Below, piece by piece: positions 34,097 to 45,734 of a stretch of 64,000 bases of DNA. The position numbers and the translations under genes were made by a program. Each line of letters starts with the position of its first letter. Position 1 is the first letter of the stretch. The notes under the pieces were generated by a model, which searched no databases, was not told the DNA's origin, and saw nothing but the letters and a program-made list of their open reading frames with translations. Origin of the DNA: Dasypus novemcinctus (taxonomy: Eukaryota > Chordata > Mammalia > Cingulata > Dasypodidae); contig NC_080677.1 of assembly GCF_030445035.2 (NCBI RefSeq), positions 110,849,263-110,913,262 of the forward strand, written 5' to 3'.

Positions 34097-34730
34097 TAAA
34101 TATTTTTTGTCCCCTCCCCCTCTCCCACCCTACTGTTTATGCTGTCTGTGTCCATTCACTGTATGATCTTCTGCATCTATTTCTCTTTTTGTCTTCTCTT
34201 GTCTTTCTCCTCTAGGATTCACGGGGATTCAATCTTGGGGACCTCTGATGTGTAGAGAGATTCGCTGTCAATTGTACCACCTCAGTTCCTGGTCTCTGCT
34301 GTGCTTTACCTTGATTCTTCCCTTTGTCTCTCTTTTGTTGCATCATCATCTTGCTGTGTGACTCACTTGCACAGGCACTGCCTCACAGCATGGCACTCTG
34401 GCTTGCTGTGTGGGCACTTGGCTCACCAAGCAGGCACTGGTTTGCCACACAGGCACTGACTCACCACATGGGCACTCTCCCGGGCACTCTGCTCACTACG
34501 TGGGCACTTGGCTCACCATGCAGGCACTTGTGTGGGCACTCGGCTCACTACGTGGGCACTTGGCTTGCTGTGTGGGAACCCACATGGCCACTTGGCTCCC
34601 CATGTGGGCACTGGCTTACCATGCAGGCATACTTTCTCTTCTTTTTTCACCAGGAGGCCCCAGGCAACGAACCTGGGTCCTCCCATATGATAGGTGGAGG
34701 CCTTACCACTTGAGTCACATCTGCTTCCCT
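34097..34730 (-). mobile_element. DAS-II-type SINE with expanded internal repeats
   Basis: Minus-strand element with its tail at the left ('taaatattttttgtcccctc') and its head at the right ('aggtggaggccttaccactt'). The flanking duplication 'ctccttRttgactttt' is at 34081-34096 and 34731-34746 (one mismatch). At 634 bp it is nearly twice the length of the DAS-II at 9721. The excess comes from an internal minisatellite at about 34370-34630. Confidence 0.75.
34370..34630. repeat. Minisatellite inside a SINE (about 20-24 bp unit)
   Basis: Repeated variants of 'gtgggcacttggctcac' and 'catgcaggcactgg' occur roughly a dozen times with alternating wording. The units appear to derive from the 'gctgtgccagccagtcgcat'-like spacer of DAS-II, amplified in tandem. 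Confidence 0.7.
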
Positions 34731-34959
34731 CTCCTTGTTGACTTTTAAACTATACATTTTTTATTATTTTAGTGCGTTCACTAGAGATTACCCTATGAAT
34801 TGTTTCATTTATCAAGATCAACTTTTAGGTAATAATGTACTACTTTGTGAACAAGGTAAATCCCTACAACAGTAATACTGCATTCATTTACTTCACTCCC
34901 ATTCTTTATACTCTGTTGTCATATATTTTACCACTACATTTTCTCTAAATCCTATAATT

Positions 34960-35049
34960 TTTTTTTTTTTAAGGAGGTCCCAGGGATTGAACCCAGGGCC
35001 TCGTACACAGGAAGCAGGTGTTCAAACACTGAGCTATATCTACTCCCCA
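34960..35049 (-). mobile_element. Short DAS-I-type SINE
   Basis: Minus-strand tRNA-like element: a poly(T) tail, then 'aggaggtcccagggattgaa' (B-box complement), 'cacaggaagcaggtgttcaa' and 'cactgagctatatctactcc' (A-box complement). Confidence 0.7.
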
Positions 35050-35479
35050 CATTCTTACATTTGTTTTCAACAATTAAGGGTCTTTTAAAGAATTAATAAC
35101 ATGACCATTTGGTTCTTATTTTAGTTTTGATCTCACTGCTAAAATCCCCCATTTGTTCAAACATATCATCCATCTTTTCCTTCAATCCTTTAATGTATTT
35201 ATCCTATTTATTTTATAGTCACTGTCTTGATGATAATTCTAACATCTGGGTGATCTCTGGGTCTTCATTTAATTGTCCCTCTCTTGACCCTATGCCACAT
35301 TTTCTTGTTATCTTGTTTGTCAAGTTTTTAGTTATGTTGGTCGTGTGTAAAAGAACATCAGAGAATGAAATAAATAATATTTACCCACTGAAAAGGTTAC
35401 GATCCCTCATCTATTAGACTGCTAGTGTGAGGGGCTGAGTCAATTAAAGTTATATTTTGGTAGGGTATGGCTTTGTTGC

Positions 35480-36100
35480 ATCTTAGGTTTGATCCAGTTC
35501 ACTACTAGCTTTAAATGTTTTGAGGATGGTATCAGAACTGTCTCTTAATCAGGACTCGGGGTCACTAGTAAAACTCAAGATATCTTTTTATGCTTCATAG
35601 CCCCGCTACTAGCTTTCTGAACCAAGGAATGTTTTTCTCTCTCACTGCTTTAAAGCCAACTGCTAGGCTTGGGTTGCTGGGGAGTTTTATATTTCTCCCA
35701 GTTTCTGCAACTCAGGAAAGCTTTTCCACTCTCTGTCCTGCTCCAAGTGTGTGGAGGGAAACTGCTGCACTTGGTGAAAGCATTGTGCGCCTTGAAGTGA
35801 AGGACCTCGGCTGTCCTGGCCTGCTCCCAGCCTTCATCAGGCCATCTGCTCACACTTGGGGAAGGTCCCTCGTGCCTCAAGGGAGTCTCAGTTCCGCCTT
35901 ACCCTTAGACTTGGGTCTGTAACTCTGGTGCCCTTAATAAGACCTATGTGAAAAGCATTGCTCTGTGGCAGGGGCTTTTTAGGATTTTAATCTATCGCAC
36001 GAACTCACATGCAGTTGTTAAATGTCGTTACAAGTCTGACTGATTTATCTAACTTAATAGCAGATTCCTCCTCTTCCTGTCACTTCTTTTTTTAAAAAAT
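35480..36100. other. No recognised feature
   Basis: No repeat or gene recognised. A 110-codon frame at 35590-35922 lacks any domain I can identify and is not called as a gene. Confidence 0.4.
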
Positions 36101-36104
36101 ACAC

Positions 36105-36850
36105 TTAAATTTTTTTTCCCAAAAAGATACTTAAATTACATAAATGTTACATAAAAAGTGTAGGGGGTTCTCATATGCCCCACTCTACTTTCCCACATTG
36201 ATTAGTGTGGTACATTTGTTACAATTGATGAACACATATTAGAATATTGCCACTAAACGTAAATTATAGATTACATTGTAGTTTATACTCTCTCTTGCAC
36301 AGTTTTGTAAGTTATGATAAGATATATAATGGCCTGTATCTGTCATTGCAACATCATTCAGGAAAATTCCAATGACCCAAAAAAGCCCGTGTATTTTACC
36401 TATTTTTCCCTCTCCCTCAGAATCTCTGGTAGCCAGTCTCCACATCAATGATAAAAATTATTCTATTGCTGGAATAACAATAAGTCTATAGAAGAATAAC
36501 AGTAAGTCTACTCTAGTCCATCATCCTTTTCCCAATCTTGAGGGTTCTGGGGTGGTGATGCCCATTCCACTTCTAATTGAGAGGGGGCTTCGATCCATGG
36601 GGCAGATGGATGGGACTATCTTGCCTGCAATTGTAGACTCTCTCTGTTCCTTGCTGTGGTGGTTGTTCATCCTCACCTCCTCGTTAGTTGTCCTGGGTGA
36701 GTCTAGTGAACTGGAGAGTAGGTGTTGCAACTCTATTGAGATTCAGGGTCCAACTGGCTCCTGCTCTTTAATGGAGAGAAACAGCCATGGATCTCTTTTA
36801 TTCTCAGAAGGGTTTGTCACTTACTGGAATTTAGTTTATTCAGGTTTCTT
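36105..36850 (-). repeat. Older L1 3'-UTR fragment, antisense
   Basis: Same order of phrases as the young L1 3' UTR at 61512 but more diverged: 'attacataaatgttacataa', 'gttctcatatgccccactct', 'attgagagggggcttcgatc', and 'gctgtggtggttgttcatcc'. Confidence 0.65.
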
Positions 36851-36989
36851 TGCACCCATAGGCCTCTGATGGCCTTTTAAAAACCTTGTTTTTGTAGCTT
36901 ATCCAGCTAGTTCTCATTACTAAGGAAGGGTCAACGGTCACTTGTAGCTTTCTATATCTTAGCCAGAAACAGTAGCAGAGGAATTATTT

Positions 36990-37565
36990 TTAAATTTAAC
37001 AGAAGAAATGGTACCTTGGTGTTTTAATTTACATTTTCATTTTCTGGGAACCAAACTCCTTCTCATATATCTTTGTTTGCTAGTTAGATTGCTTTATTTG
37101 TGAGCATCTTCTGCCCTTTTATCTGTCATATCTTAATTTTTTTATGGCCTATATATCTGAGGTCTTAAATATTAAATACAGTGCTTATATTTGTCACAAT
37201 AATTTTGTTTCCTGTTCTTTTGTTTATATTTTTTGAAGTCAAACATACAGATCATATTCTTTTTATGTTTCTTTTATTGCTTCTAAGCCTATAAAGTTAT
37301 TTTTCCTTTAGAAGTTTGGAAAATATTCAATTCTATTTTTTTCTGAGATCTTGATGTTTAAAAGAAATATTTAGCCCTTCCACCCAAGTGGAATTTATTT
37401 TAGTGCATAACATAAAGTGAGATTCTAAAATTACTGTTTCTCCAAATTGCTAGTTAATTGTCCCAACACCATTTATTAAGTAATCCTTTCCTTCCCTCAT
37501 TGAATTGAAATGAATCTTACAGTTCTGTACATGATCAAGTCCATTCCAGTGCCATCTGTTCTGTT
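36990..37565 (-). repeat. Old L1 3' region, antisense
   Basis: 'tcccaacaccatttattaag', 'gtgagattctaaaattact' and 'ctgttcttttgtttatattt' follow the antisense L1M ORF2 end and 3'-UTR wording. Confidence 0.5.
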
Positions 37566-37579
37566 ACAATGCTCTTTCA

Positions 37580-38865
37580 GTCTAGCCCTAGGCAGACAGA
37601 GACAAATCTGTCAAACTACAAAGCTAAGGGGCTAACCGTGGCCTTGAAATAGCCTCCTTAAAGCCCATGGCTTTCTTTCTCTGAAAGAATCAGAAGGGAG
37701 CTATGTCACTTTTTAAAAAATTAATTGTTTGTCTAGCTCTTAAATCCCCAAGAATTAAAGTTCTTGGAAGGCCATGATTTGTCCTCAACAATGTTAGACT
37801 TTACCTGAGCCCTGTTCTTCTAGAAAGCAGCAATGGTCAAGAAATTCCCACTCTTTTGTTCAGGAAAATGGCTTACTGCAAAGAAGCACGCTTCCCAAAA
37901 TGATTTAGATACGACTCATGGATAACTCCCTTGTTCTGCTATGACAATGCCAGACACAGATCTTTCAAATTCCCATTCTTGGTCTCATAAATTCTTAGCT
38001 GAACTGTTGTTTCCACTGACAAATCTGGATAAAATGCCTGCAAATTTGCCTTGACCAAACTTTAGTTAAGCTTCTACCCTCTTCACAGGCTCTTGAACTT
38101 TACCCGTCTGTGATGGTGATGTGTCATGTGTCAACTTGGTGGGGTTACAGTGTCCAGTTGTTTGGTCCAGCAAGCACTGGTCTGATTGTTACTGTGAAGG
38201 TATTTTGTAGATGGATTTAAATCCTTGGCCAGCAGATTGCATATATGGCTGACCTCATCTACGATCAACAAAGGAGAATGCCGTCAACACTAAGATGAAG
38301 CGCTTCATCCCATCATTTGGAGACCTTAGAGCAAGACCTGAGGATTTCAGCACACAGAAAGAACAACTGCTCTCCACTTCAGCTTACCAACGTTTGCTGG
38401 GGAATTCAATGTCACCTTTATTGGTGTTTGCAACTTGAGCCTGCCCTAGGGAATTCAAATGGCAAATCCCACGGGCACATGAGGCAGATCTTATGATAAA
38501 TGTCTTAATATTTATACACACACACATCCTGTTGGTTCTGTTTTCTGGAGAACCCTGACCAATGCAACATCCTCAGCCTGAGGCAACATCAGAACATGAA
38601 ACAGCCCCTTCTGCATGACCCCTCCTGAAAATAGGTGGATGGCAAAGAAAGATATTCTCTGATCAACTGCCCAATCATGCCACCTATTCAACCCATTGTC
38701 CCAAGCCCGGTTCTTATTTATTCCTTTTCTGCCTGACACTTGAGACACTTATGGATCTTATGTTTAGAGCATTCCCTCTATTGCAATAGTCCCTCTCCTA
38801 TAGCAATTGCCTTCTTGAATAAAGTCTTTTTACCTAACTCCAGATTTGTTCTTATTTGACATCTT
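37580..38865 (+). repeat. LTR-like sequence with an internal insertion
   Basis: The right part has a long pyrimidine- and C-rich run up to an AATAAA at 38818-38823, followed by 'gtctttttacctaactccag' and 'ttgttcttatttgaca', which is the R-U5-like end of a gammaretrovirus-type LTR. The left part (37580-38106) may be U3. Copy 2 of the unclassified repeat splits it. No retroviral genes are present. Confidence 0.4.
38107..38567 (+). repeat. Unclassified interspersed repeat, copy 2
   Basis: Shares the order and wording of copy 1 at 16304 ('cagttgtttggtccagcaag', 'cactggtctgattgttactg', 'tctacgatcaacaaaggaga', 'tctggagaaccctgaccaat'). It contains a short (ca)n run near 38515. Confidence 0.6.
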
Positions 38866-39216
38866 ATCCATACATCCTCCATGATATCTCACTCAGTGTC
38901 TTCTCTATAAGATTCTCATTGTTTTCTTATACATTGGCTAAAAAATAAGATCCATTCTTCCTCTGTTTTTCCCGATAATGGATAAGACTTACGTTCTCTG
39001 CGGGCTACTGAGAGGAGATATGGGATCATCCATATTTTTCTAAGTATGCTTTTGGGCAAGAACCTATGCTTCTGTAGACTGAAGCTACTTTGGTGGGGTG
39101 GGATGTAACTGCAGGCTCACCCTTGGCTCCTCCCATCCTTTCTTGAATAATGTCAGTCATAGGCTTTGGGCAATGGCACCATAGATCTGAGAGGTGCATC
39201 TTATAACAAGGAATGG

Positions 39217-39633
39217 AGGGAAGCGGACTTGGTCCAGTGGTTAGGGCGTCCGCCTACCACATGGGAGGTCCACAGTTCAAACCCCGGACCTCCTTGACCC
39301 GTGTAGAGCTGGCCCATGGGCAGTGCTGATACATGCAAGGAGTGCCCTGCCACACAGGGGTGTCTCCGTGTAGGGGAGCCCCATGCGCAAGGAGTGCATC
39401 CTGTAAGGAGAACTGCTCAGCATGAAAGAAAGTGCAGCCTGCCCAGGAATGGTGCTGCACACACGGAGAGCTGACACAAGATGCAACAAAAAGAAACACA
39501 GACTCCGGTGCCGCTGACAACAACAGAAGCGGACAGGGAAGAGGACACAGCAGGTGGACAGACAACTGGGGGGTGGGGGGTGGGGGGAGGGAAGAGAAAT
39601 AAATAAATAAATAAATCTTAAAAAAACAAACAA
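39217..39633 (+). mobile_element. DAS-III SINE, copy H
   Basis: Long-form plus-strand copy. The A-box region reads 'tggtccagtgg' (one change) and the B-box region 'agttcaaaccc'. The target-site duplication 'acaaggaatgg' is at 39206-39216 and 39634-39644. The (ggggtgg)n stretch and (aaat)n tail are well kept. Confidence 0.92.
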
Positions 39634-39649
39634 ACAAGGAATGGTGTTC

Positions 39650-40020
39650 ATCATCACTGTGGTTACCTAGTCCTGTGTGTGTAACCGTGCTTCTTCCCCT
39701 CCTTCCCACTGTATTTTACAGTCATTTAATGCCTATGTCATAATATTTGAATGTGGGTCTTGAGGATACTAATCTTGATACTAAAATAGAAGCTACTAAT
39801 CGGGTCAGGCAATGTTAGTACCAACCTGACTGATGACTGGACACTGTATGTAAATTATGGAATTAAAAACTAGATGTCAGGAGAGGCCCCAGGCATCAAG
39901 GATTTCATCATTAAAAACAACAAGAGAAAGCTAGAGACACTTTCTTTAAATGATAAAAAATAGAACATATTTGTGTTCAAGCCAGAAAACAGAAATCACT
40001 TATATTCTCAACTCTGAGAG
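39650..40020. other. No recognised feature
   Basis: No repeat family, exon or RNA gene recognised. Confidence 0.4.
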
Positions 40021-40024
40021 ATAA

Positions 40025-42055
40025 CCATTATTTTTTAAGCAGTTTTATTGAGATATAATTCACATACTTTAAAATTCATCCATTTGAAGTGTACAATTCA
40101 GTGGTTTTTAGCACATTCAAAGAGGGGTGCAACCATCTTCACAATCTAATTTTAGAACATTCGCATCGCTGAAAAAGAAGTCCTGTACTCATTAGCATTC
40201 AACCCCCATTTCTCCCAAATCTCCTATTCCTAAGCAAACACTAATCTATTAATACTTCTGTCTTGGTACATTTGCCTATTCTCAACATTTCATAAAAATG
40301 GAATCATACAACATGTGTTTTTTTGGTGACTGACTTCTTTAAATTATTATAATGTTTTCAAAATTCATCCAAGCTCTATCAATACTTTATTCATTTTATG
40401 GCCAAATAATATTCCATTGTTTGGATATACCACATTTTATTTATACATTCATCAGTTGATGAGTATAACTGAGCTATTTATACTTTTTGGCTATTATGAA
40501 TAATGCATGCAAGTTTTTGTCTAGGCATATGTGTAATTTTTCCTGGGTATCTGCCCAAGAGGGAGAGCTGCTGGATCCTATGGTAATTCTTTGTTTAACA
40601 TTTTTAAGAACTTCCAGTGTTTTGTTGAGTGTTGCACCATTTTATGGTCCTACTAGTAAAATATTCCAACTTTTCCACATCTTTACCAACATTTATTATT
40701 GTTTGTCTTTTTAACTATAGCATCCCAGAGGGAGCAAATTGGCATCTTATTATGGTTTCGATTTGCATTTTCCTAATGATTCATGATTGTTAAGCATCTT
40801 TTTATGTACTTATTGGCCATTTGTTTATCTTTTTTATTTATTTTATTTTATATTATTTATTTTATTTATTTCTCTCCCCTTCTCCCCCCAACCCCGGCAG
40901 TTGTCTGCTCTCTGTGTCCTTTCGCTGTGTGTTCTTCTGTGACTGCTTCTCTCCTTATCAGCGGCACCGGGAATCTGTATTTCTTTTTGTTGCATCATCT
41001 TGTTGATGTCAGCTCTCCGCATGTGTGGCGCCATTCCTGGGCAGGCTGCACTTTCTTTCGTGCTGGGCGGCTCTCCTTACGGGGCGCATTCCTTGTACAC
41101 AGGACTCCCCTATGAAGGGGACACCCCTGCATGGCATGGCATTCCTTGCACATATTAGCACTGCGCATGGACCAGCTCCACACGGATCAAGGAGGCCTGG
41201 GGTTTGAACCGCGGACCTCCCATGTGGTAGGCGGATGCCCTATCCATTGGGCCAAGTCTGCTTCCTTGTATATCTTCTTTGGAGAAATACTGATTTGAAT
41301 CCTATACTCATTTTAAATTTGGGTTAGTTGTCTTTTTTATTATTGAGTTGTAAGAGTTCTTTATATATTCTGGATACAAGTCATTTATAGATATAAAATT
41401 TGCAAATATTTTCTCCTGTTGGTTGTCTTTTCACTTTTTAAAATGTATCATTTGTAGCACTAAAATTTTTAATTTTGATGAAGTCCAATTTATCTATTTT
41501 TCCGTTTGTCACTTCTTTTGGTTGCTATTATCAAATTATCTTTCAAAAAGGGTGCATCAGTTTATACTTTCACCAAAAATTAATTAGAACAGAGTTTTCT
41601 CTATATCTTGCTTGTTATGGGACACTACTTTGCCTATATAAAGATGAAAGATTGAATCTAGCTACTAATATAATTATATTTTTCTAATTGAGTAAGAATG
41701 AACATTTTTTCACATGGTTATTGACCATTTTCTATGGGATTGCTTTTCTTATTGTCATAAAGAGTTCTTTGTATATAAAATAAATTAGCTTGCCTGTCAT
41801 AAGTTGCAAATAATTTACCCATTTGTCTTTTGACATTGCAAGTTTTTGCCATAGAAATGTTTCTTATTTTTACATAAATCTATTGATCTTTTCTTTTATG
41901 GCTTCTCTTTCATTTTCAATTCAATGTATGAGTCTATCATAATTTACTTAAAGTCAACACTGTTGAATATAAGTTGTTTCCAATATCTTTACTATTTTAA
42001 ATAAAACTGGTGACTATATATTTGTACTCACTTTTTTCAACTTCGAAAAATAAAA
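40025..42055 (-). repeat. Old L1 3' region, antisense
   Basis: Clear antisense L1M 3'-UTR wording: 'gcagttttattgagatataa', 'agtgtacaattcagtggttt', 'aatattccattgtttggata'. After a SINE at 40832-41265 it continues with 'gagttgtaagagttctttat' and 'attctggatacaagtcattt'. Confidence 0.75.
40832..41265 (-). mobile_element. DAS-III SINE, copy I
   Basis: Minus-strand copy, head at the right ('gtaggcggatgccctatcca'). The flanking 'ttgtttatctt' (40821-40831) and 'ttgtatatctt' (41266-41276) form an 11 bp duplication with one mismatch. It splits an old antisense L1. Confidence 0.9.
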
Positions 42056-42059
42056 TAGA

Positions 42060-43120
42060 CATAATTTTATTAAGCTTAATTTGTTTAAATTAAAAAGAAA
42101 AAGGAGTGAGGCATAGGAACGTGAGGCCCTGGGGTAGAGGCAGTTAAGAGGACAATATAAGGGTTATACCACAGGTACACATTCAGGCTAAGCTTTTTAT
42201 CACTTAGCTTTTATTTCTTCTGGCGTAATTTGCTGGAGGTGCTTATATGGAATCCCTGAAGCTTTAGGGGTGGCGGTGAGGATTAATTAGAACCCTGCCT
42301 TATAATTGAGTTTGTAAACAATGGTGGCGACTTTTCCTTCTCCAAGGAAGGAAGACCACTTTCTCTCCATTTTCCTGCTACTTTTGTACTTATGGTCAGT
42401 ATACACATTCCCTCTATGCTTTTCTTTTATTTTTTAAAACTACACTAAAAGAAGGGGAAAGTTCTATCCACTTATGGATAATGAATTTGGAATAAATTTG
42501 ATTTCTCTCTTTTAAGTATAAATGAAAACTAAATTTACAAAGGCTGGAAGTTTGTTGCTACTAATTCCACCAAAAGTAAATTGCTTTCTGCCCTGCATAC
42601 TTACAGACAAGCAAAAAGCTAGAATTTCTCTATTTTCAGAACTGAACCTAGCTTAAATGCTTCAGTTAAAATGACAGGGGAGCTGATTTGCCTGATGATT
42701 CCTTTTTATAAACATTTATATATAATGTTACACCCAGACACTTGTTTTCACTGATCAATCTTTTACATTAATTTCAAAGATAACACTTCTATTTATGCCC
42801 ATACCATTTTCCCGACAAGACTATGAGCTTTTGAGAGCAGAGCTGCAGTGTGATTGATCCTGGGATACTCACAGATCTGAGCATGGCACACCGCTCAAAG
42901 AGGTGCTAAATACCTCTTTGTCAGATGAGGAAGTCTAGCCACACATTTCCTCTGGAAGGTTTACAGCTGCCATTTTCTCAAAGCAGGAAGTTCTGCTCTG
43001 ATCTGATACTGCAGAACTTTATTCCCCAAGTAAGAATATTCATTCCACAGAAACTTTCTGCTCTGTGTTGTACCAGAGGCCAGGGTCTTTGTGTGTAAAA
43101 CCATTTGACATAAGTACAAA
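42060..43120. other. No recognised feature
   Basis: Apparently single-copy sequence of ordinary composition. I see no gene or repeat. Confidence 0.4.
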
Positions 43121-43127
43121 ACCTGGA

Positions 43128-43315
43128 GTTAGTGGCTCCTTTAGTTAGTTCCTGAGGTCCTGTGTGCCTTTGGGCAAGTCCCTTAACCTCTCTGATCCTT
43201 ATCTATAAAATAGAGATGAAAATAACACCTAACTTACAGGTCCCTTGCTCTCACACATGTGAAAGTGCTTTAAGAATTGTAAACAGCACTATTCAAATAT
43301 GGGTTAGTTGGGCTT
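43128..43315 (+). repeat. MIR SINE
   Basis: 'tgcctttgggcaagtccctt', 'aacctctctgatccttatct' and 'gtgaaagtgctttaagaatt' match the sense MIR in order. Confidence 0.75.
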
Positions 43316-43319
43316 AAGT

Positions 43320-43940
43320 TCTGCCACCTGTGCTCATTCGCTTTTAGCAGCTGCTACGGGAGAGCTCCAGATCAGTTTTTTATTTTGAGTAAAGGAATTC
43401 CTTTTTAAAAACTTTCTTGGAGCTCTAAAAATGAACCTTTCTGTCATCCAAGGTATTATTTTAGTATTTGTAAAGTTGAATACACTTAGCCAGGTCCCAT
43501 CTCACCTTCTCTCTCCTCATCATTAAAGAGAGGATCCCGGCCCTACTTCCCTATTTGCTCCGGGTCCTTCAAGGACACCCCTGAGGGGAGAAATGCAGAA
43601 GGCCCCACCCTGCAGGGCTCCTCAGGGCTACACCTCAGACCTGTCAGAGCCAATGCCACAAATCATTCACGGAGCCAAGTAGAGACTGAGGCTGAACGGC
43701 TCAAACCATCTGCGCAGTCTCTAAGCACCACATTTATTTGCCCATGTAAGATCAATAACCTATACATTCAGCAGCTCTCAGTGTATAAATTGCAATGACT
43801 CTGGGTATGGACCAGGCGGAAACAAAACAATATTGGGGACTGTGCATGGTCTAGGAACTGGGGCCAGGGATGGATGGAAAAGAACCCCACTCCAGCTAAA
43901 GCAGGAGCGTGCTGAGATTCCCTCCCACCCACCCACCCAC
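43320..43940. other. No recognised feature
   Basis: No gene or repeat family recognised. A (ccca)n run occurs at about 43925-43941. Confidence 0.4.
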
Positions 43941-43944
43941 TCCT

Positions 43945-44290
43945 GGAGTCAACAAATATTTATTTGTTCCAAACACTGGGAATATAGCAGAGAACAAAAC
44001 AGATGACAACCTGCCCATAGGGAGTTTATATTTCAAGGTAGGAGGAGAGAAGATGTTGGGATGGGACTAGGATGTGGGTTAGGGAAGGCCGGGCTGCTCA
44101 GCTCACCTTTACCTACATCCAGGAGGAGACAGTGTTAGCCAGGAGGGGAACTGCGGGAAAACGGGCCAACGTCTGGAGGAAAGAGGCGCTGTGCGCTGGA
44201 GGAATGGCCAGGCGGTGGGTGAGGCTAGGATGGAGGGAGCCAGGGGGAGATGAGGTGAGCAAGGGAAAGGGCTTTCAGAGCAGGGTCAGC
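43945..44290 (-). repeat. LINE-2 3' end, antisense
   Basis: 'gagtcaacaaatatttattt', 'aacactgggaatatagcaga' and 'gaacaaaacagatgacaacc' are the reverse-complemented L2 tail. The following part to about 44290 ('ggaggaatggccaggcggtg') is a weaker match. Confidence 0.55.
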
Positions 44291-44299
44291 CGATGGTGG

Positions 44300-44640
44300 G
44301 ATGGGGCGGGGGTGTTAGCCCCGGTGGAGGGTGGCCCAGGCTGCGCAGCTGGAGAAGATGACCTCAGAGTCTGGGCCTGGGGTAGGGGGGACAGACCCCC
44401 AGTGGGTATGTCCTGTGAGTGGAAGCCCAGGGCATTACCTGAAGCCCAGCATTTGCCGAGGAGCTCCGTTAGCTCAGCGAGGAGCTTCGCAGCGCTGCGG
44501 GCTCTCCCTTGGGAAGGCGGCGTGTGCCTCGCTGCACGCTTGGTTCCCGCTGGGCCACCCACCTCCTCTGGCCTGGGGCTGCCATGGGACCTCGTGCCCC
44601 AGGCCGGGGTTAACCCACTCCTGCATAGTCCTGACCAGAA
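44300..44640. other. Small GC- and CpG-rich patch, no gene recognised
   Basis: CpG dinucleotides are dense, about ten in the 100 bp at 44461-44560 ('gcttcgcagcgctgcgggct'), whereas the flanks are CpG-poor. A 195-codon frame spans 44072-44659 but has no domain I recognise and partly overlaps L2 sequence. It could be a small CpG island or an unmethylated element, or a chance GC patch. Confidence 0.4.
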
Positions 44641-44654
44641 CACAGGCTACTTTT

Positions 44655-45410
44655 TCTGAAATCAAGTTTTAATTTCCGAATAGTTTTAGATTTATGGAGA
44701 ATTTGCAGAGATAGTACAGAGTTCCCATATGCCTGACACCTAATTTCCCCTATTGTTAACATATTAGCATGGTACATGTGTCAAATTAGCCTATTTTTTA
44801 AATTGTGAAATATGGCACACTTACAAAAGCATGCATTAAGCATAAATGTGAAGTTTAAAGAATATTAATAAAATGAACATTGATTTATCCACTACCTAGC
44901 CCAAGACATACCCCATAAATTTTCTGTGCCCCTTCTAATTGTATACACCTCCCTGTGCCTAGAGGCAAATGTTACATATATTTTGGGTTCAGCACTTTCT
45001 GTTTTTGTAGGTTTTTAATTTTATTATATATGTATACATTCCTCAATAAGATAATGTTGGTTTTGCCCATCTTTGAACTTTACATAAATGGAATCACTTT
45101 GCGTGTCTTCTTTTGTGACTTTTCATCAATAGTAAATATTTCAGGTACACAGCATCCACAGTGATGTAACTGTAGATCGTTCATTTTCATGCTCTATGCC
45201 ACAATTGATTTCCACTGTTCTGTTATGGGCATTTGGATGTTTCCTGTTTGGGGCTACTATGAACAATGATGCTAAACATTCCTGTGCCTGTCTCCTGGAT
45301 CAGCGTCCAAGACTTTGGTCTATTGCTCACGGTAGAATTGGATCTCAGTGTATTTTTTTTCCTTCTTTCTTCTCATGACAGACGAGTAATGTGCCGATGT
45401 TGTAACAAGG
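44655..45410 (-). repeat. Old L1 3' region, antisense
   Basis: Antisense L1M wording: 'gtacagagttcccatatgcc', 'acataaatggaatcactttg', 'gtttggggctactatgaaca' and 'gtagaattggatctcagtg'. Confidence 0.7.
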
Positions 45411-45484
45411 TTTGAGGGAGGTACATCTCACACAAATGTGTGAATACCCATTCATCATGCTTATGAACCACAAAAGGATCAGTA

Positions 45485-45730
45485 TATTTTTATTAAACAT
45501 TGTTAAGTACCTGCTCTGTTCCAGTGCATCAGGCACTTTATGTACTGTATCATGTAATGTTCAAAACAAACCTATGAAAGAATATGAACTCCCAACAAGA
45601 GACAAAGACATTAATGCTCAGGGTGAAGTAACTCACCTCAGCTGATAAGATTCATCAGCTGTCCAGCAGCTGAGGCAGGATTTGAACCCGGCTTCAACTC
45701 ACGTTGGTCCCTTCTACACGACAGGAGCTT
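45485..45730 (-). repeat. MIR SINE, antisense
   Basis: 'ttaagtacctgctctgttcc', 'gcatcaggcactttatgtac' and 'gcaggatttgaacccggctt' are reverse-complemented MIR phrases in order. Confidence 0.65.
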
Positions 45731-45734
45731 TGAG

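Larger units (their letters stand above)
28010..35470 (-). repeat. Long old L1 (L1M-like), antisense, with nested insertions
   Basis: The left part (about 28170-28700) is the reverse complement of an L1M-like 3' end ('tttatccattctcctgttga', 'gggctattatgaataaagct'). ORF2-derived phrases follow toward the right ('acaccttgcattcctgggac', 'accatttggatgtggagttt'). It is broken by a DAS-III at 29817, a composite insertion at 30590-31818, a DAS-III at 31833, a DAS-II at 34097 and a DAS-I-type element near 34960. No long ORF2 frame survives. More than one old L1 may contribute, particularly beyond 34750. Confidence 0.65.

Noticed and set aside
34324-34748. Repetitive His/Trp/Gly-rich protein
   Set aside because: The repeated peptide is the translation of a minisatellite inside a SINE.
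44072-44659. A 195-codon protein-coding gene in the GC-rich patch
   Set aside because: The frame is open mainly because the region is GC-rich. The protein has no recognisable domain, and part of it overlaps antisense L2 sequence.
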